From the NCBI GenBank assembly GCA_030827135.1, contig JAURFE010000008.1, positions 1 to 50,666 on the forward strand: DNA of 50,666 nt, in the 5' to 3' direction. Origin of the DNA: Vicinamibacterales bacterium. GTDB taxonomy: Bacteria; Acidobacteriota; Vicinamibacteria; Vicinamibacterales; SCN-69-37. Both the position numbers and the translations under genes were made by a program. Positions 1 to 8,606 of this stretch are shown piece after piece. The notes beneath the pieces were generated by a model. That model did no database searches and was not told where the DNA came from. It was given only the letters and a program-made list of their open reading frames with translations. Every line of letters starts with the position of its first letter. The first letter of the stretch is position 1.

Positions 1-674
1 CGCGTTGTTCATGGTGCCGACCACGACCGTTTCTCCCTCCTCGATGTCCGGCGGGTCACGATGCCGTTGATCGGCGAGACGAGGCGCACCTTGCTCAGGT
101 CAAACTGCGCATTTTCGAGCGCCGCTTCGTCCTGCTTCAGGCGGGTCTGCTGCGTCTTGAGCGACTGCAGCTGCCGGGCGAGGTCCGCCTGACGAAGTTT
201 GACGTCGGATTCCGCACGGTCCAGGGTTTCGCGCGGTGTCAGGCCCGACTTGAAGAGCTCACGCTGACGCGCGAGTGTGTCTTCGGCCTGGCGCAGGTTG
301 GTGCGGGCGTTCTCAATGCTGGTTTCCGTCTCGAGCAGCTGCGACCGCGCAGCCGCCAGGCTGGCTTCGCGGCTGTTGACCTGCGTCTGCAGGTTGCGGG
401 GATCAATCTGCAGCAGGAACTGTCCCTGTTTCACGACGTCGCCCTCGTTGACCGCCAGGCCCACCACCTTGCCCATGGTCTCGGCGCTGACGTTGACCGA
501 GCGCTGAGGCCGGATCTTGCCGCTTGCCGACACAATCGCCTCGAGATCGTGCCGCGCGATCTTCTCCGTCTCCACTTCGACCCCGGCGGACCGGTTGGAG
601 TTCAGATTGGCGTAGATGGCGACCGCAAGTCCGACGACGATGACGAGGCCGATGATGAGCTTTTTCCGGTTCAT
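1..674 (-). CDS. HlyD/MacA-family periplasmic adaptor, partial and frameshifted
   Basis: This is a periplasmic adaptor (membrane fusion protein) that would link an inner-membrane ABC or RND exporter to an outer-membrane channel. An N-terminal membrane anchor (about residues 5-23) is followed by a first half-lipoyl segment, a long alpha-helical hairpin (about 95-195) and the return lipoyl strand ending in SPINGIVTRR. After that motif the frame reads a short basic tail and stops at 9-11. The +1-shifted frame instead reads DIEEGETVVVGTMNNA, which is the expected family continuation, and runs off the left edge. A single base is therefore missing near 46-50. The start ATG lies 6 bases after the YIP1 gene, so the two are probably co-transcribed. 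An ABC (MacB-like) partner probably lies beyond the edge. Real mutation and sequencing error cannot be told apart here. Confidence 0.85.
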
Positions 675-680
675 TCGAAA

Positions 681-1430
681 CTATCCTGCAAGAAAGTAAG
701 CGGCGACGAGAGCGATGACGGCATACGTGGCCAGCAGGCCCGTGGCGACGCCGGTGGTGGTGCGTTTGTAGAGGGTGGCCAGACCGATGGCGAGCACGAC
801 CAGCCACCAGATCACGAACAGGTCAATCATGCCGAAAAACTTGGCGAGAAACGACGTCTCGTCGAGGGGAACCAGGGCGCCGAGGTTGGCGATTCCCGAG
901 GCGCTGACCTGGCCACGGGCGTACATGATCGGCGCCGCCACCACGGCACTCAAGGTGGAGATCACCTGCGAGTGCACGAGGACGGCCATGACATGTTTGA
1001 AGGAGGCGGTGCCGCCCAGGATGGTGTTGAAGACCGCCCAGAAAACCGCCGTCATGATGACCGACACAAACGGCACGAAGATGAAGGCGCCCACCAGCGC
1101 CAGGTAGGCGCCAAACCGCGACTGCTTCTCCATTGCAGCGTAGGCCTCGTCAGTGACCGGCTGCCCGGTCCACCGTTCCGCCTGCTGCACCTGCATTTCG
1201 AGCGCGGCGGCCCGGCCGCTCTCCGTGAACTGGGGCAACCCCTGCGACAACGCGGTCGCCAGGCAAATCACAAACAACATGCCCGCCACTTTGGGCGTCC
1301 GGACGACGTGCACGAACGTCTCACCCGGGGAGGTGATCACCCCCATGACGCGGGCCAGCAGTCCGGGAAGCAGAGGACCGTCGGGCGTGGTCGGTGCAGT
1401 ATGCGGATCGGTCATGGTGGATTCGGTCAT
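681..1430 (-). CDS. YIP1-family integral membrane protein
   Basis: This 249-residue protein resembles bacterial YIP1-domain membrane proteins. It has a short proline/threonine-rich cytoplasmic N-terminus, a conserved-looking GVITSPGETF segment before the first helix, and about five hydrophobic segments (near residues 40-60, 105-130, 135-160, 190-215 and 225-247). The start at 1430 is chosen because GAGGGAG lies about 6 bases upstream; an in-frame extension to 1733 would run through the divergent gene. It sits directly upstream of the adaptor gene. Proteins of this family often flank exporter genes in acidobacteria-like genomes, but their function is not established. Confidence 0.75.
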   Translation of the reverse strand: MTESTMTDPHTAPTTPDGPLLPGLLARVMGVITSPGETFVHVVRTPKVAGMLFVICLATALSQGLPQFTESGRAAALEMQVQQAERWTGQPVTDEAYAAMEKQSRFGAYLALVGAFIFVPFVSVIMTAVFWAVFNTILGGTASFKHVMAVLVHSQVISTLSAVVAAPIMYARGQVSASGIANLGALVPLDETSFLAKFFGMIDLFVIWWLVVLAIGLATLYKRTTTGVATGLLATYAVIALVAAYFLAG

Positions 1431-1523
1431 CGGGGACTCCCTCGCGTGTGCGGCGCGGTTCCGGCAATCCCGCCATTGTATCGTCGCGAACAGATACGGG
1501 GCGAATCCCCTCAGTGTTCCTGA

Positions 1524-1529
1524 TAGGCT
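1524..1529 (+). promoter_or_regulatory. TANNNT box, candidate leaderless promoter -10
   Basis: TAGGCT ends 7 bases before the ATG at 1537, and no Shine-Dalgarno sequence is visible. With a -10 element here, transcription would begin at or next to the start codon. This box is one of several with the same spacing in the window. Confidence 0.4.
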
Positions 1530-1536
1530 CGAACAA

Positions 1537-2496
1537 ATGCAGACCATGACCCGCCTCGTGCTGTGGAGTGCCCTCCTGTTGGTGGCCACCTCGGCGTCGG
1601 CACAGCCCTTCGAGGTGCTTGGCAGCCGGGCGCTCGGGATGGGCGGGGCCTTCGTGGCGGTCGCCGACGATGCTTCTGGGGCGTTCTGGAACCCGGCCGG
1701 CCTGGCATCCGGCCAGCCGGCGGGGGCCACCATGGAGTGGGTCCGCTTTCAAAGTGGTGATCGGGATGCCGTTCCTGTCGCTGGTCCCTGGGAACGTTCT
1801 ACCCGGTTTACCAGTTTGGGCACATGGCCTCTTGGGCTCAGTTATACCCGGGTGGATGAGGTCAACCTGGTCAATTCCGGCAGGGTCGACCGGTTCACGA
1901 CGCAGTACTACAGCCTCTCCCTGCTTCAAACGGTCATCGAAGGGGTGGTGATCGGCAGCAACCTCAAATATGTGCGCGGCCACGTCGCATCCGCCTCGAC
2001 AGACGCTCCGACGGTCGGGACGGCGCTTGAGGCTGGACGTCGTCTCGATGGTCATGGAAGTGGGGCGTTCGACCTTGATTTATCGGCGATGTACGACGCC
2101 CGGATCTTCCGCCTCGGGGTCACGATGCGGAACCTCCGGTCGCCATCATTTGCCGGGACTGACGGGGCCGTTCGGGAACTGCGGCGGCATTCCCGCGCCG
2201 GACTCGCCATCCTCCCGGCGGCTGGCCTGACCCTTGCTATAGACCTTGATCTGGACACGGCCGATCTGCCGACCGGTCCTCAGCGAGTGCTCGCGGCTGG
2301 TGCGGAACACCAGGTCTCGTCGCGGATCGTCCTTCGGGCCGGTACTCGGCGGAATCTCGAAGGCACGCGCGCCACAGTGGGCGCGGCGGGCGCGAGTGTC
2401 GCGATGCGCCCGGGCACGTGGATCGATGCCCACGTGACCCTGGGACGCTCGTCCGGGGAGCGCGGCTTCGGGATTGGATTGCGCGCCGGCTGGTAA
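1537..2496 (+). CDS. Predicted outer-membrane beta-barrel protein (PorV/FadL-like N-terminus)
   Basis: This 319-residue protein has a signal peptide ending near ASAQP (about residue 22). The following segment is typical of PorV/PorQ and FadL-like barrels: ALGMGGAFVAVADDASGAFW and then NPAGLA. The rest alternates short amphipathic strands and turns and ends in an aromatic C-terminal residue (RAGW), as outer-membrane barrels do. The first ATG at 1537 gives a complete signal peptide; a second ATG at 1546 is equally possible. It precedes pilB by 37 bases and may be co-transcribed with it. The substrate or role is unknown; a porin-like or assembly role is inferred from the motif alone. Confidence 0.7.
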   Translation: MQTMTRLVLWSALLLVATSASAQPFEVLGSRALGMGGAFVAVADDASGAFWNPAGLASGQPAGATMEWVRFQSGDRDAVPVAGPWERSTRFTSLGTWPLGLSYTRVDEVNLVNSGRVDRFTTQYYSLSLLQTVIEGVVIGSNLKYVRGHVASASTDAPTVGTALEAGRRLDGHGSGAFDLDLSAMYDARIFRLGVTMRNLRSPSFAGTDGAVRELRRHSRAGLAILPAAGLTLAIDLDLDTADLPTGPQRVLAAGAEHQVSSRIVLRAGTRRNLEGTRATVGAAGASVAMRPGTWIDAHVTLGRSSGERGFGIGLRAGW

Positions 2497-2533
2497 CCCC
2501 GGCTGTGGTCGTGCCAAGCTTGTGAGGGGGGGC

Positions 2534-4273
2534 ATGGCCGTTCGTCTTGGCGAATTATTGCTGCGCGAGAAGCGCATCTCGCCGGTCCAATTGCAGGAGG
2601 CGCTGGAGCATCAGCGCATGCATGGCGGCCGGCTGGGGTCGAGTCTCGTCAAGTTGGGGTTCGTGCAGGACGAAGACATTGCGTCGCTGCTGAGCCGGCA
2701 GTATGGCGTACCCGCCATCGCGCTGGGACTCTTTGAGCTCGACTCCACGGTGGTGCGCCTCGTCCCGGCCGAAACGGCCGTGAAGTACCAGGTCATCGCG
2801 GTCGGGCGGTCTGCCACGGCGCTGACGCTGGCGATGACCGACCCGACCAATGTGTTCGCCATGGACGACATCAAGTTCATGACGGGCCTGCATGTCGAGC
2901 CGGTCGTGGCCTCGGAGTCGGCGGTCCGTGAGGCCATCTCCCGCTACTACGGCACGGGCGCGGCCGACGCGGACCGCGAGGCGAGTGGCGACCTGGTCAC
3001 GCGGGCGCTCGAAGACATGGGGACGGGGGCCGACGATGGGCTGGAGGTGGTGGCCGAGACCGACGCCATCGACCCCTCGACGCTGGAACGGCAGAGCGGT
3101 GAAGCGCCCGTCATCCGCCTCGTGAATGCGCTGATGTTGTCGGCGATTCAACGCGGCGCCAGCGACATTCATCTTGAGCCGTACGAAAAAGAACTCCGCA
3201 TCCGCTTCCGGATTGACGGCGTGCTGCATCGGGTGATGGCGCCGCCGCTCAAGTACCGCGACCCGATCACCTCACGCATCAAGATCATGGCGCAGATGGA
3301 CATCGCTGAAAAGCGGCTGCCGCAGGATGGCCGCATCAAGGCGCGGTTCAACGATCGCGGGCAGGTGCGGGAGATCGACTTCCGCGTCTCCTGCCTGCCC
3401 ACCTTGTTCGGCGAAAAGATCGTCATGCGGCTGCTGGACCGCGGCCAACTGCGCCTCGACATGACGCGGCTGGGGTTTGAGGCACGCGCCCTGAAGCAGT
3501 TCGAAGCCGCCATTCGGCGCCCCTGGGGCATGGTGCTCGTCACCGGCCCGACGGGCAGCGGCAAGACCAACACGTTGTACTCCGCCATCTCCCAGCTGAA
3601 TCAGCCCGGCGTGAACATCCTCACGGCCGAAGATCCCGTGGAGTTCAATCTCGCCGGCATCAATCAGGTGCAGGTGAAAGACAGCATCGGGCTGTCGTTT
3701 GCCGCCGCGCTGCGCTCCTTTCTGCGGCAGGACCCCAACGTCATCCTCGTCGGTGAAATTCGAGACCAGGAGACGGCGGCGATCGCGGTGAAGGCCGCAC
3801 TCACCGGGCACCTCGTGCTCTCGACGCTGCATACCAACGACGCCCCGAGCACGGTGAGCCGCCTGGTCAACATGGGCATCGAGGCGTTTCTCGTCGCCAG
3901 TTCGGTGAATCTCGTGTGCGCACAGCGGCTTGTGCGGCGCATTTGTGATCATTGCAAGACCGAGGACATCCAGCCACCGGAGGTGCTCATTGAAGCCGGC
4001 ATGGCCCCGGAGGACGTCGCCCACGTGCAGGCGTGGCGCGGACGGGGCTGCGATCGCTGCGGCGGCACGGGCTATCGGGGACGTGTCGGGTTGTTCGAGG
4101 TGATGGCATCGTCGGAAGCGATCCGCGCGCTGATTCTGGAAGGCGCGCCGGTGAGTGAGCTTCGCCGTCAGGCGATGACCGAGGGCATGGTGACGCTGCG
4201 GCAGACGGGCCTGCAGAAGGTGCGCGAGGGGCTGACCTCGCTTGACGACGTCGTGAGAGAGACGGTGATGTGA
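2534..4273 (+). CDS. pilB: Type IV pilus extension ATPase PilB (GspE/PulE family) with MshEN domain
   Basis: This hexameric cytoplasmic ATPase would power pilus polymerisation. The N-terminus carries two 24-residue motifs, each beginning RLG and ending in Q (residues 4-27 and 33-56), separated by exactly five residues. That is the arrangement of the MshEN c-di-GMP-binding domain. The ATPase core has Walker A GPTGSGKT (about 338-345), an Asp box (AEDPVEF), Walker B ILVGEIRD (about 407-414) and a His box (TGHLVLSTLHTND). A zinc knuckle of two CxxC pairs lies near 471-474 and 506-509. The ATG at 2534 follows a GAGGGG ribosome-binding site; upstream in-frame codons lie in the preceding gene. It overlaps pilT by one base. 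At 579 residues the length is normal. Confidence 0.95.
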   Translation: MAVRLGELLLREKRISPVQLQEALEHQRMHGGRLGSSLVKLGFVQDEDIASLLSRQYGVPAIALGLFELDSTVVRLVPAETAVKYQVIAVGRSATALTLAMTDPTNVFAMDDIKFMTGLHVEPVVASESAVREAISRYYGTGAADADREASGDLVTRALEDMGTGADDGLEVVAETDAIDPSTLERQSGEAPVIRLVNALMLSAIQRGASDIHLEPYEKELRIRFRIDGVLHRVMAPPLKYRDPITSRIKIMAQMDIAEKRLPQDGRIKARFNDRGQVREIDFRVSCLPTLFGEKIVMRLLDRGQLRLDMTRLGFEARALKQFEAAIRRPWGMVLVTGPTGSGKTNTLYSAISQLNQPGVNILTAEDPVEFNLAGINQVQVKDSIGLSFAAALRSFLRQDPNVILVGEIRDQETAAIAVKAALTGHLVLSTLHTNDAPSTVSRLVNMGIEAFLVASSVNLVCAQRLVRRICDHCKTEDIQPPEVLIEAGMAPEDVAHVQAWRGRGCDRCGGTGYRGRVGLFEVMASSEAIRALILEGAPVSELRRQAMTEGMVTLRQTGLQKVREGLTSLDDVVRETVM

Positions 4274-5346
4274 TGACGCTGCCCGATTTACTCGCCCAGA
4301 CGGCCGCGCTTGGCGGATCCGACCTGCATCTGTCGGTGGGCAGCCCCCCGCAGGTCCGGGTGGACGGTGATTTGCAGCGTCTCGACGCGCCCACCCTGAC
4401 GGCGGACCTCACGCAGTCGCTGGCCTACAGCGTGCTGACCGACCAGCAGAAGAAGCTGTTTGAAGAGACGTGGGAGGCCGATCTGGCCTTCGGTCTGCAA
4501 GGCGTCGGACGCTTTCGCTGCAACGTGTTCCTGCAGAAGGGCGCGGTCGGCGCGGTCTTCCGCCTTATTCCGGAAACCATCCGGTCGCTCGAGGAACTCA
4601 ACCTCCCGGCGGTGCTCGCGCGGCTGGCCGATCGGCCGCGCGGCCTTGTGCTGGTGACCGGACCGACAGGCAGCGGCAAATCCACGACGCTTGCCGCCAT
4701 GATTGATCGTGTCAACCAGCAACGCCCCGCCCACATTCTGACGATCGAGGATCCGATCGAATACATCCATCCGCACAAGAAGGCGCTGGTCAATCAGCGC
4801 GAACTGCACGCCGACACCCAGACGTTCGGCAAGGCCCTTCGGGCTGCGCTTCGTGAGGATCCGGACGTCGTGCTCGTCGGTGAGTTGCGCGACCTCGAGA
4901 CGATGGAAGCGGCCATGAAGCTGGCCGAGACAGGCCATCTCACACTCGCCACGCTCCACACCAATTCGGCCGCGCAAACGGTCACGCGAATCGTGGACGC
5001 GTTTCCCGCACACCAGCAGGCACAGATCCGCACCCAGCTCTCCCTGGTACTCGAAGGCATCGTCTGTCAGGCGCTGCTGCCCAAGGCCGGCGGCAAGGGG
5101 CGGGCGGCCGCGCTCGAAGTGCTGGTGGCCACGCCCGCCATCCGCAATCTGATTCGCGACGACAAGGTGCACCAGATTTACTCGACGATGCAGTCCGGAC
5201 AGGAGAAGTACGGCATGCAGACGATGAACCAGTCGCTGGCGCGGCTCGTGCAGAATCGACAGATCACCAGAGAGGTCGCGATGGCTGCAACGTCGAACAA
5301 GGAAGAATTGCAGACCATGCTTGAACGCGGCCGGGTGGTGGCATGA
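4273..5346 (+). CDS. pilT: Type IV pilus retraction ATPase PilT
   Basis: PilT is the hexameric ATPase that depolymerises pili for twitching motility. The N-terminus has the family motif SDLHLSVGSPPQVRVDG. It is followed by Walker A GPTGSGKST (about 130-138), an Asp box (EDPIEYIH), Walker B VLVGELRD and a His box (TGHLTLATLHTNS). The C-terminal AIRNLIRD motif (near 289), required for retraction in this family, is present. The length of 357 residues is normal. Start ATG 4273 overlaps the pilB stop as TGATG; a GTG one codon earlier is possible. The adjacent motors PilB and PilT share the platform protein encoded next. Confidence 0.96.
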   Translation: MTLPDLLAQTAALGGSDLHLSVGSPPQVRVDGDLQRLDAPTLTADLTQSLAYSVLTDQQKKLFEETWEADLAFGLQGVGRFRCNVFLQKGAVGAVFRLIPETIRSLEELNLPAVLARLADRPRGLVLVTGPTGSGKSTTLAAMIDRVNQQRPAHILTIEDPIEYIHPHKKALVNQRELHADTQTFGKALRAALREDPDVVLVGELRDLETMEAAMKLAETGHLTLATLHTNSAAQTVTRIVDAFPAHQQAQIRTQLSLVLEGIVCQALLPKAGGKGRAAALEVLVATPAIRNLIRDDKVHQIYSTMQSGQEKYGMQTMNQSLARLVQNRQITREVAMAATSNKEELQTMLERGRVVA

Positions 5347-6461
5347 GGACGGCGGTGCAGACGTCGCGTCCGGGTGTGCGGCCCGCCGGTCGCAGTACGA
5401 CGGTCGCCGCGCCGAAGCGGCAGCGGAAGGTGCCTGCGAAGAACCTGGCTGTCATGACGCGACAGCTGTCGGTCATGATCGACGCGGGGCTGCCGCTGGT
5501 GCAGTGCCTGGAGATGTTGAGCAGGGAGGAACCCGACAAGCGCCTGGCGTCGGCCATCAGGCAGGTGCAGCGTGACGTGGAAGCCGGCGCGGCGCTGGCG
5601 GAAGCGATGGAACGTCAGCCGCACGCCTTCAATCCGTTGTTCACGCACATGATTGCCGCCGGCGAGGCAGGCGGCATTCTCGACATCATCCTGAAGCGCC
5701 TGTCCACGTACATCGAAAAACAGGTGAAGCTCGAGGCGCAGGTCAGATCGGCGATGATCTATCCCTCCGCCGTGTTGAGCATTGCCGGGCTGGTTGTGAC
5801 CGGCCTGCTCTGGAAGGTCATCCCGACATTCGCCACGTTGTTTGATGGCCTCGGCGCCCAGTTGCCGCTCATGACCCGGGCGGTCATCAAGGCCAGCGAT
5901 GTCTTCGTCAGCATTCTGCCGTTGCTGGTGCTCGGCGCCATCGGCGGTCTGTTTCTGTTCCGGCGCTACTATGCGACGCCGGCCGGACGGCTGCGGGTGG
6001 ACTCGGTGCTGTTGCGCATGCCGCTGATGGGGCCCATTCTGCGCAAGGTGGCGGTAGCACGCTTCTGCCGCACGCTCAGCACGCTCATCAGTTCCGGCGT
6101 GCCCATCCTGGCCGGCCTCGATATCACCGCGAAGACGTCCGGGAACGCGGTGGTCGAGACGGCCGTGAAACAGGCGCGTGGGCGCATTGAACGGGGTGAG
6201 ACCATCGCGGCACCGCTCCGGGCCACGGGTGTGTTTCCGCCGATGGTGTCGCAGATGATCGGTGCCGGCGAGACCACCGGATCCCTGGATGTCATGCTCG
6301 GAAAGATTGCCGAGTTTTATGAAGATGAAGTGGACGTCGCGGTGGCCGGTCTGGTGACGGTGCTCGAACCCGTCATGATCGCGGTGCTCGGCGTCATTGT
6401 CGGCATTGTCGTGGTGTCGATGTATCTGCCGTTGTTTGAGTTAATCAACCAGCTGGCATGA
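5343..6461 (+). CDS. pilC: Type IV pilus inner-membrane platform protein PilC
   Basis: PilC is the integral-membrane platform that couples the PilB/PilT motors to pilin movement. It has two tandem T2SSF domains (about residues 35-155 and 235-360) with hydrophobic segments near 137-158, 185-205 and 338-362. Landmarks include the AxGExxG-type motif MIAAGEAGGILD in the first repeat and MIGAGETTGSLD in the second. The basic N-terminal 35 residues are less conserved. ATG 5343 overlaps the pilT stop as ATGA. It is 372 residues long, slightly shorter than the usual 400 because of a short N-terminus. It is the last gene before the pilA promoter region. Confidence 0.95.
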   Translation: MRTAVQTSRPGVRPAGRSTTVAAPKRQRKVPAKNLAVMTRQLSVMIDAGLPLVQCLEMLSREEPDKRLASAIRQVQRDVEAGAALAEAMERQPHAFNPLFTHMIAAGEAGGILDIILKRLSTYIEKQVKLEAQVRSAMIYPSAVLSIAGLVVTGLLWKVIPTFATLFDGLGAQLPLMTRAVIKASDVFVSILPLLVLGAIGGLFLFRRYYATPAGRLRVDSVLLRMPLMGPILRKVAVARFCRTLSTLISSGVPILAGLDITAKTSGNAVVETAVKQARGRIERGETIAAPLRATGVFPPMVSQMIGAGETTGSLDVMLGKIAEFYEDEVDVAVAGLVTVLEPVMIAVLGVIVGIVVVSMYLPLFELINQLA

Positions 6462-6603
6462 CGCGAATCGTGATGTACTGACAATTGTGGTGGTGGGAGT
6501 GGCGCGATTGGTCACACGACGGGCGCCGCCGGGAGTTGGCCTTCCGCCGCAAGTGCTGGTGTAATGGGCAGTTACGAGGCGGGCATGGCGGGGATCGCCG
6601 ATC

Positions 6604-6618
6604 TGGCACACGGGTTGC
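6604..6618 (+). promoter_or_regulatory. Sigma-54 (RpoN) promoter of pilA
   Basis: TGGCAC, five bases, then TTGC. The invariant GG (6605-6606) and GC (6617-6618) are separated by exactly ten bases, as required for a -24/-12 promoter. It lies about 85 bases upstream of the pilin start codon, giving a leader of about 75 bases that contains an AAGGA ribosome-binding site at 6691-6695. Sigma-54/PilR control of pilA is well known in other bacteria. The 140 bases upstream could hold activator sites, but I do not recognise one. Confidence 0.85.
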
Positions 6619-6704
6619 CTTAGGAGTGTGCCGGAGGTTGTCGCGCTGTCTGGAGTTCCAATGTCGGAGCGCCGCGCGCGGCCAGAGGCGAAGGAAAACA
6701 CGAC

Positions 6705-7226
6705 ATGAGAACCACACGAGACGAAGGCTTTACCTTGATCGAACTGCTGATCGTTGTTGCCATCATCAGCATCATCGCGGCGATCGCAGTACCAGGGCTG
6801 TTGCGCGCCCGGATGTCCGGTAACGAGACGTCGGCGCTGGCATCCATGAAGGTCGTCAACTCGTCGCAGGTCGCGTATTCCGCGTCGTGCGGGAACAACG
6901 GCTATGCCACGTCGTTTGTGGTGCTGGGCACGGCGGCACCGGGCACGACGGTCGGGTTCATCTCGCCGGATCTGGGCACCGTGGCGCAGCCGCAGAAGAG
7001 CGGGTACGACTTCGACATGCCCGCCGCGGCTGGTGCCGCTGCCGGACCGAACGACTGCAACGGTAGCGCGACGCAGACAGCGTATTACGCGACGGCCGTG
7101 CCGCAGACGTTTGGCACGACGGGGGGCCGCTCGTTCGCGACCAACGCCGCGAACACGGTGTGGCAGGTCAACGCCGCCGCGGCACCGGCCGAGCCGTTTG
7201 CCGCGCCCGCGACGCCGATCCAGTAG
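6705..7226 (+). CDS. pilA: Type IV major pilin PilA
   Basis: This 173-residue prepilin has a short charged leader (MRTTRDEG) cut before FTLIELLIVVAI, with Glu at position 5 of the mature protein. The hydrophobic N-terminal helix continues into SGNETSALASMKVVNSSQ, a form common in acidobacterial and delta-proteobacterial pilins. The globular part holds exactly two cysteines, C62 and C118, which could form the pilin disulfide, and is rich in Gly, Ala and Thr. The C-terminus is an Ala/Pro tail. PilD (11007) would process it. The start is fixed by AAGGA nine bases upstream, and transcription is probably from the sigma-54 promoter at 6604. Confidence 0.93.
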   Translation: MRTTRDEGFTLIELLIVVAIISIIAAIAVPGLLRARMSGNETSALASMKVVNSSQVAYSASCGNNGYATSFVVLGTAAPGTTVGFISPDLGTVAQPQKSGYDFDMPAAAGAAAGPNDCNGSATQTAYYATAVPQTFGTTGGRSFATNAANTVWQVNAAAAPAEPFAAPATPIQ

Positions 7227-7235
7227 GGGGGCACC

Positions 7236-7334
7236 GGTTCCTGGTGCCTGGTTCATGGTTCATCGGTGCTGGTGCTGGGTTCAGGGGAACCCGGAACCAG
7301 CACCCTGAACCGATGAACCGATGAACCAGGAACC
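7236..7334. repeat. Imperfect inverted repeat built of GGTTCATx units
   Basis: The 3' flank of pilA is an imperfect palindrome of about 99 bases. The left arm is made of GGTTC-type units, the right arm of the complementary GAACC-type units, and the centre is near 7285. A 22-base stretch (7250-7271) is identical to 31055-31076 in another intergenic repeat. The transcript could fold into a long hairpin between pilA and the VKOR gene, possibly separating abundant pilin mRNA from downstream genes. Confidence 0.8.
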
Positions 7335-7364
7335 CGCGCCAGAGATGTGGTACAAAACCGGGGT

Positions 7365-8600
7365 ATGAGCTCACGCACACGCCTTCTGGTCCTGGTTGCT
7401 GCGATTGCCGGTCTCGGGTTTTCGGGCGCGTCCGCGCTGGTGCATCACCGGCTGCTGACGGACCCGTCCTACACCAGTTTCTGTGACGTCAACGCGACGT
7501 TTAATTGCTCGCAGGTCTACTTGAGCGAGTACGGTTCGTTTCGCGGAATCTCCACGGCGCTGTTCGGCATGATCTGGTTCGGCATCGCGGCGTTGCTGGC
7601 CGGGTTTGCGCGCGTGACCGCCCCGGCCACGCCGGGCACCAAGACCCACGCCCCGGTGAGTCCGGCTGGCGCTTACCTGTTTGCCTGGTCCACGATCGGG
7701 CTGGCGTCCATTCTGTATCTCGCCTACGCGTCGTTTTTTGTGCTGGGCACCGCCTGTCTCCTGTGCATGGGCACGTATGCGTCGGTGCTGGCGATCTTCC
7801 TGCTGTCTGGCACGGCGCAGTCCGTGTCGGTCGGCGACCTGCCCGGCCGGATCGGCACTGACTTGCAGACACTCGGCCGCAGCCCGGTGGCGCTGACCGT
7901 GGCCGTGATCTTCCTGGCCGGGGCCGGCACGGCGATCGCCATGTTCCCGAAAGACAACCTGCCGAAGGCCGGCGAGGCTCCGACCAATCAGGCCGCGCAG
8001 GCCGCGCCCGCTGAGGACGCGGTGAAGCAGTGGCTCGCGGAGTATGACGCGAAGGAGAAGGTGGACGTTGGCGTGCCGGCGGACGGGGCCAAGGTCGTCA
8101 TCGTCAAGTGGAATGACTTCCAGTGTCCGTCCTGCCGCGAGGGGTTCACGTGGTACAAGCCCGTACTCGCCAAGTACGCGCAGTCCCACCCCGGCGCGAT
8201 CAAATACGTGATCAAGGATTTTCCGCTGGAAGGCGAATGCAACTTTGCCACGCCGAACATGAATCACTACGCCGCCTGTGAATCGTCAGTCGCGCTCCGC
8301 CTCGCGCGTGAAGCCGGCAAGGCCGACGAGATGGAACAGTGGCTCTTCGACAATCAGGGGACGCTGACGACCGAGAGCGTCCGGGCGGGCTACACCACGG
8401 TGACGGGGCTCTCGAATTTCACGGAGCGCTACGCCTCGATGCTCAACAGCGTTCGCCAGGACGTGTCCGACGGCGTCGCGTTGAACATCGGCCAGACGCC
8501 GACCTACTTCATCAACGGCGTGAAGGTGCTCGGCAACCTTCAGCCCCAGTGGCTCGAAGTGCTGATCCAGCACCTGCTGGCCAAGCCCGACACCCAATAA
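7365..8600 (+). CDS. VKOR-DsbA fusion (disulfide bond formation)
   Basis: The N-terminal half is a vitamin K epoxide reductase domain with four to five membrane helices. It has the family cysteines C40 and C48 in a loop and the quinone-proximal CLLC pair (C131/C134). After a linker (about 200-230) the C-terminal half is a DsbA-like thioredoxin fold with active site CPSC (C254/C257) and a cis-proline loop (TPTYF, P379). Such fusions oxidise periplasmic thiols and pass electrons to quinone, replacing DsbA plus DsbB. The position directly after pilA, whose product has two cysteines, suggests pilin oxidation as one job; that is inference. ATG 7365 lacks a clear ribosome-binding site but has a TACAAA box 8 bases upstream. 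411 residues. Confidence 0.9.
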   Translation: MSSRTRLLVLVAAIAGLGFSGASALVHHRLLTDPSYTSFCDVNATFNCSQVYLSEYGSFRGISTALFGMIWFGIAALLAGFARVTAPATPGTKTHAPVSPAGAYLFAWSTIGLASILYLAYASFFVLGTACLLCMGTYASVLAIFLLSGTAQSVSVGDLPGRIGTDLQTLGRSPVALTVAVIFLAGAGTAIAMFPKDNLPKAGEAPTNQAAQAAPAEDAVKQWLAEYDAKEKVDVGVPADGAKVVIVKWNDFQCPSCREGFTWYKPVLAKYAQSHPGAIKYVIKDFPLEGECNFATPNMNHYAACESSVALRLAREAGKADEMEQWLFDNQGTLTTESVRAGYTTVTGLSNFTERYASMLNSVRQDVSDGVALNIGQTPTYFINGVKVLGNLQPQWLEVLIQHLLAKPDTQ

Positions 8601-8606
8601 CACTGC

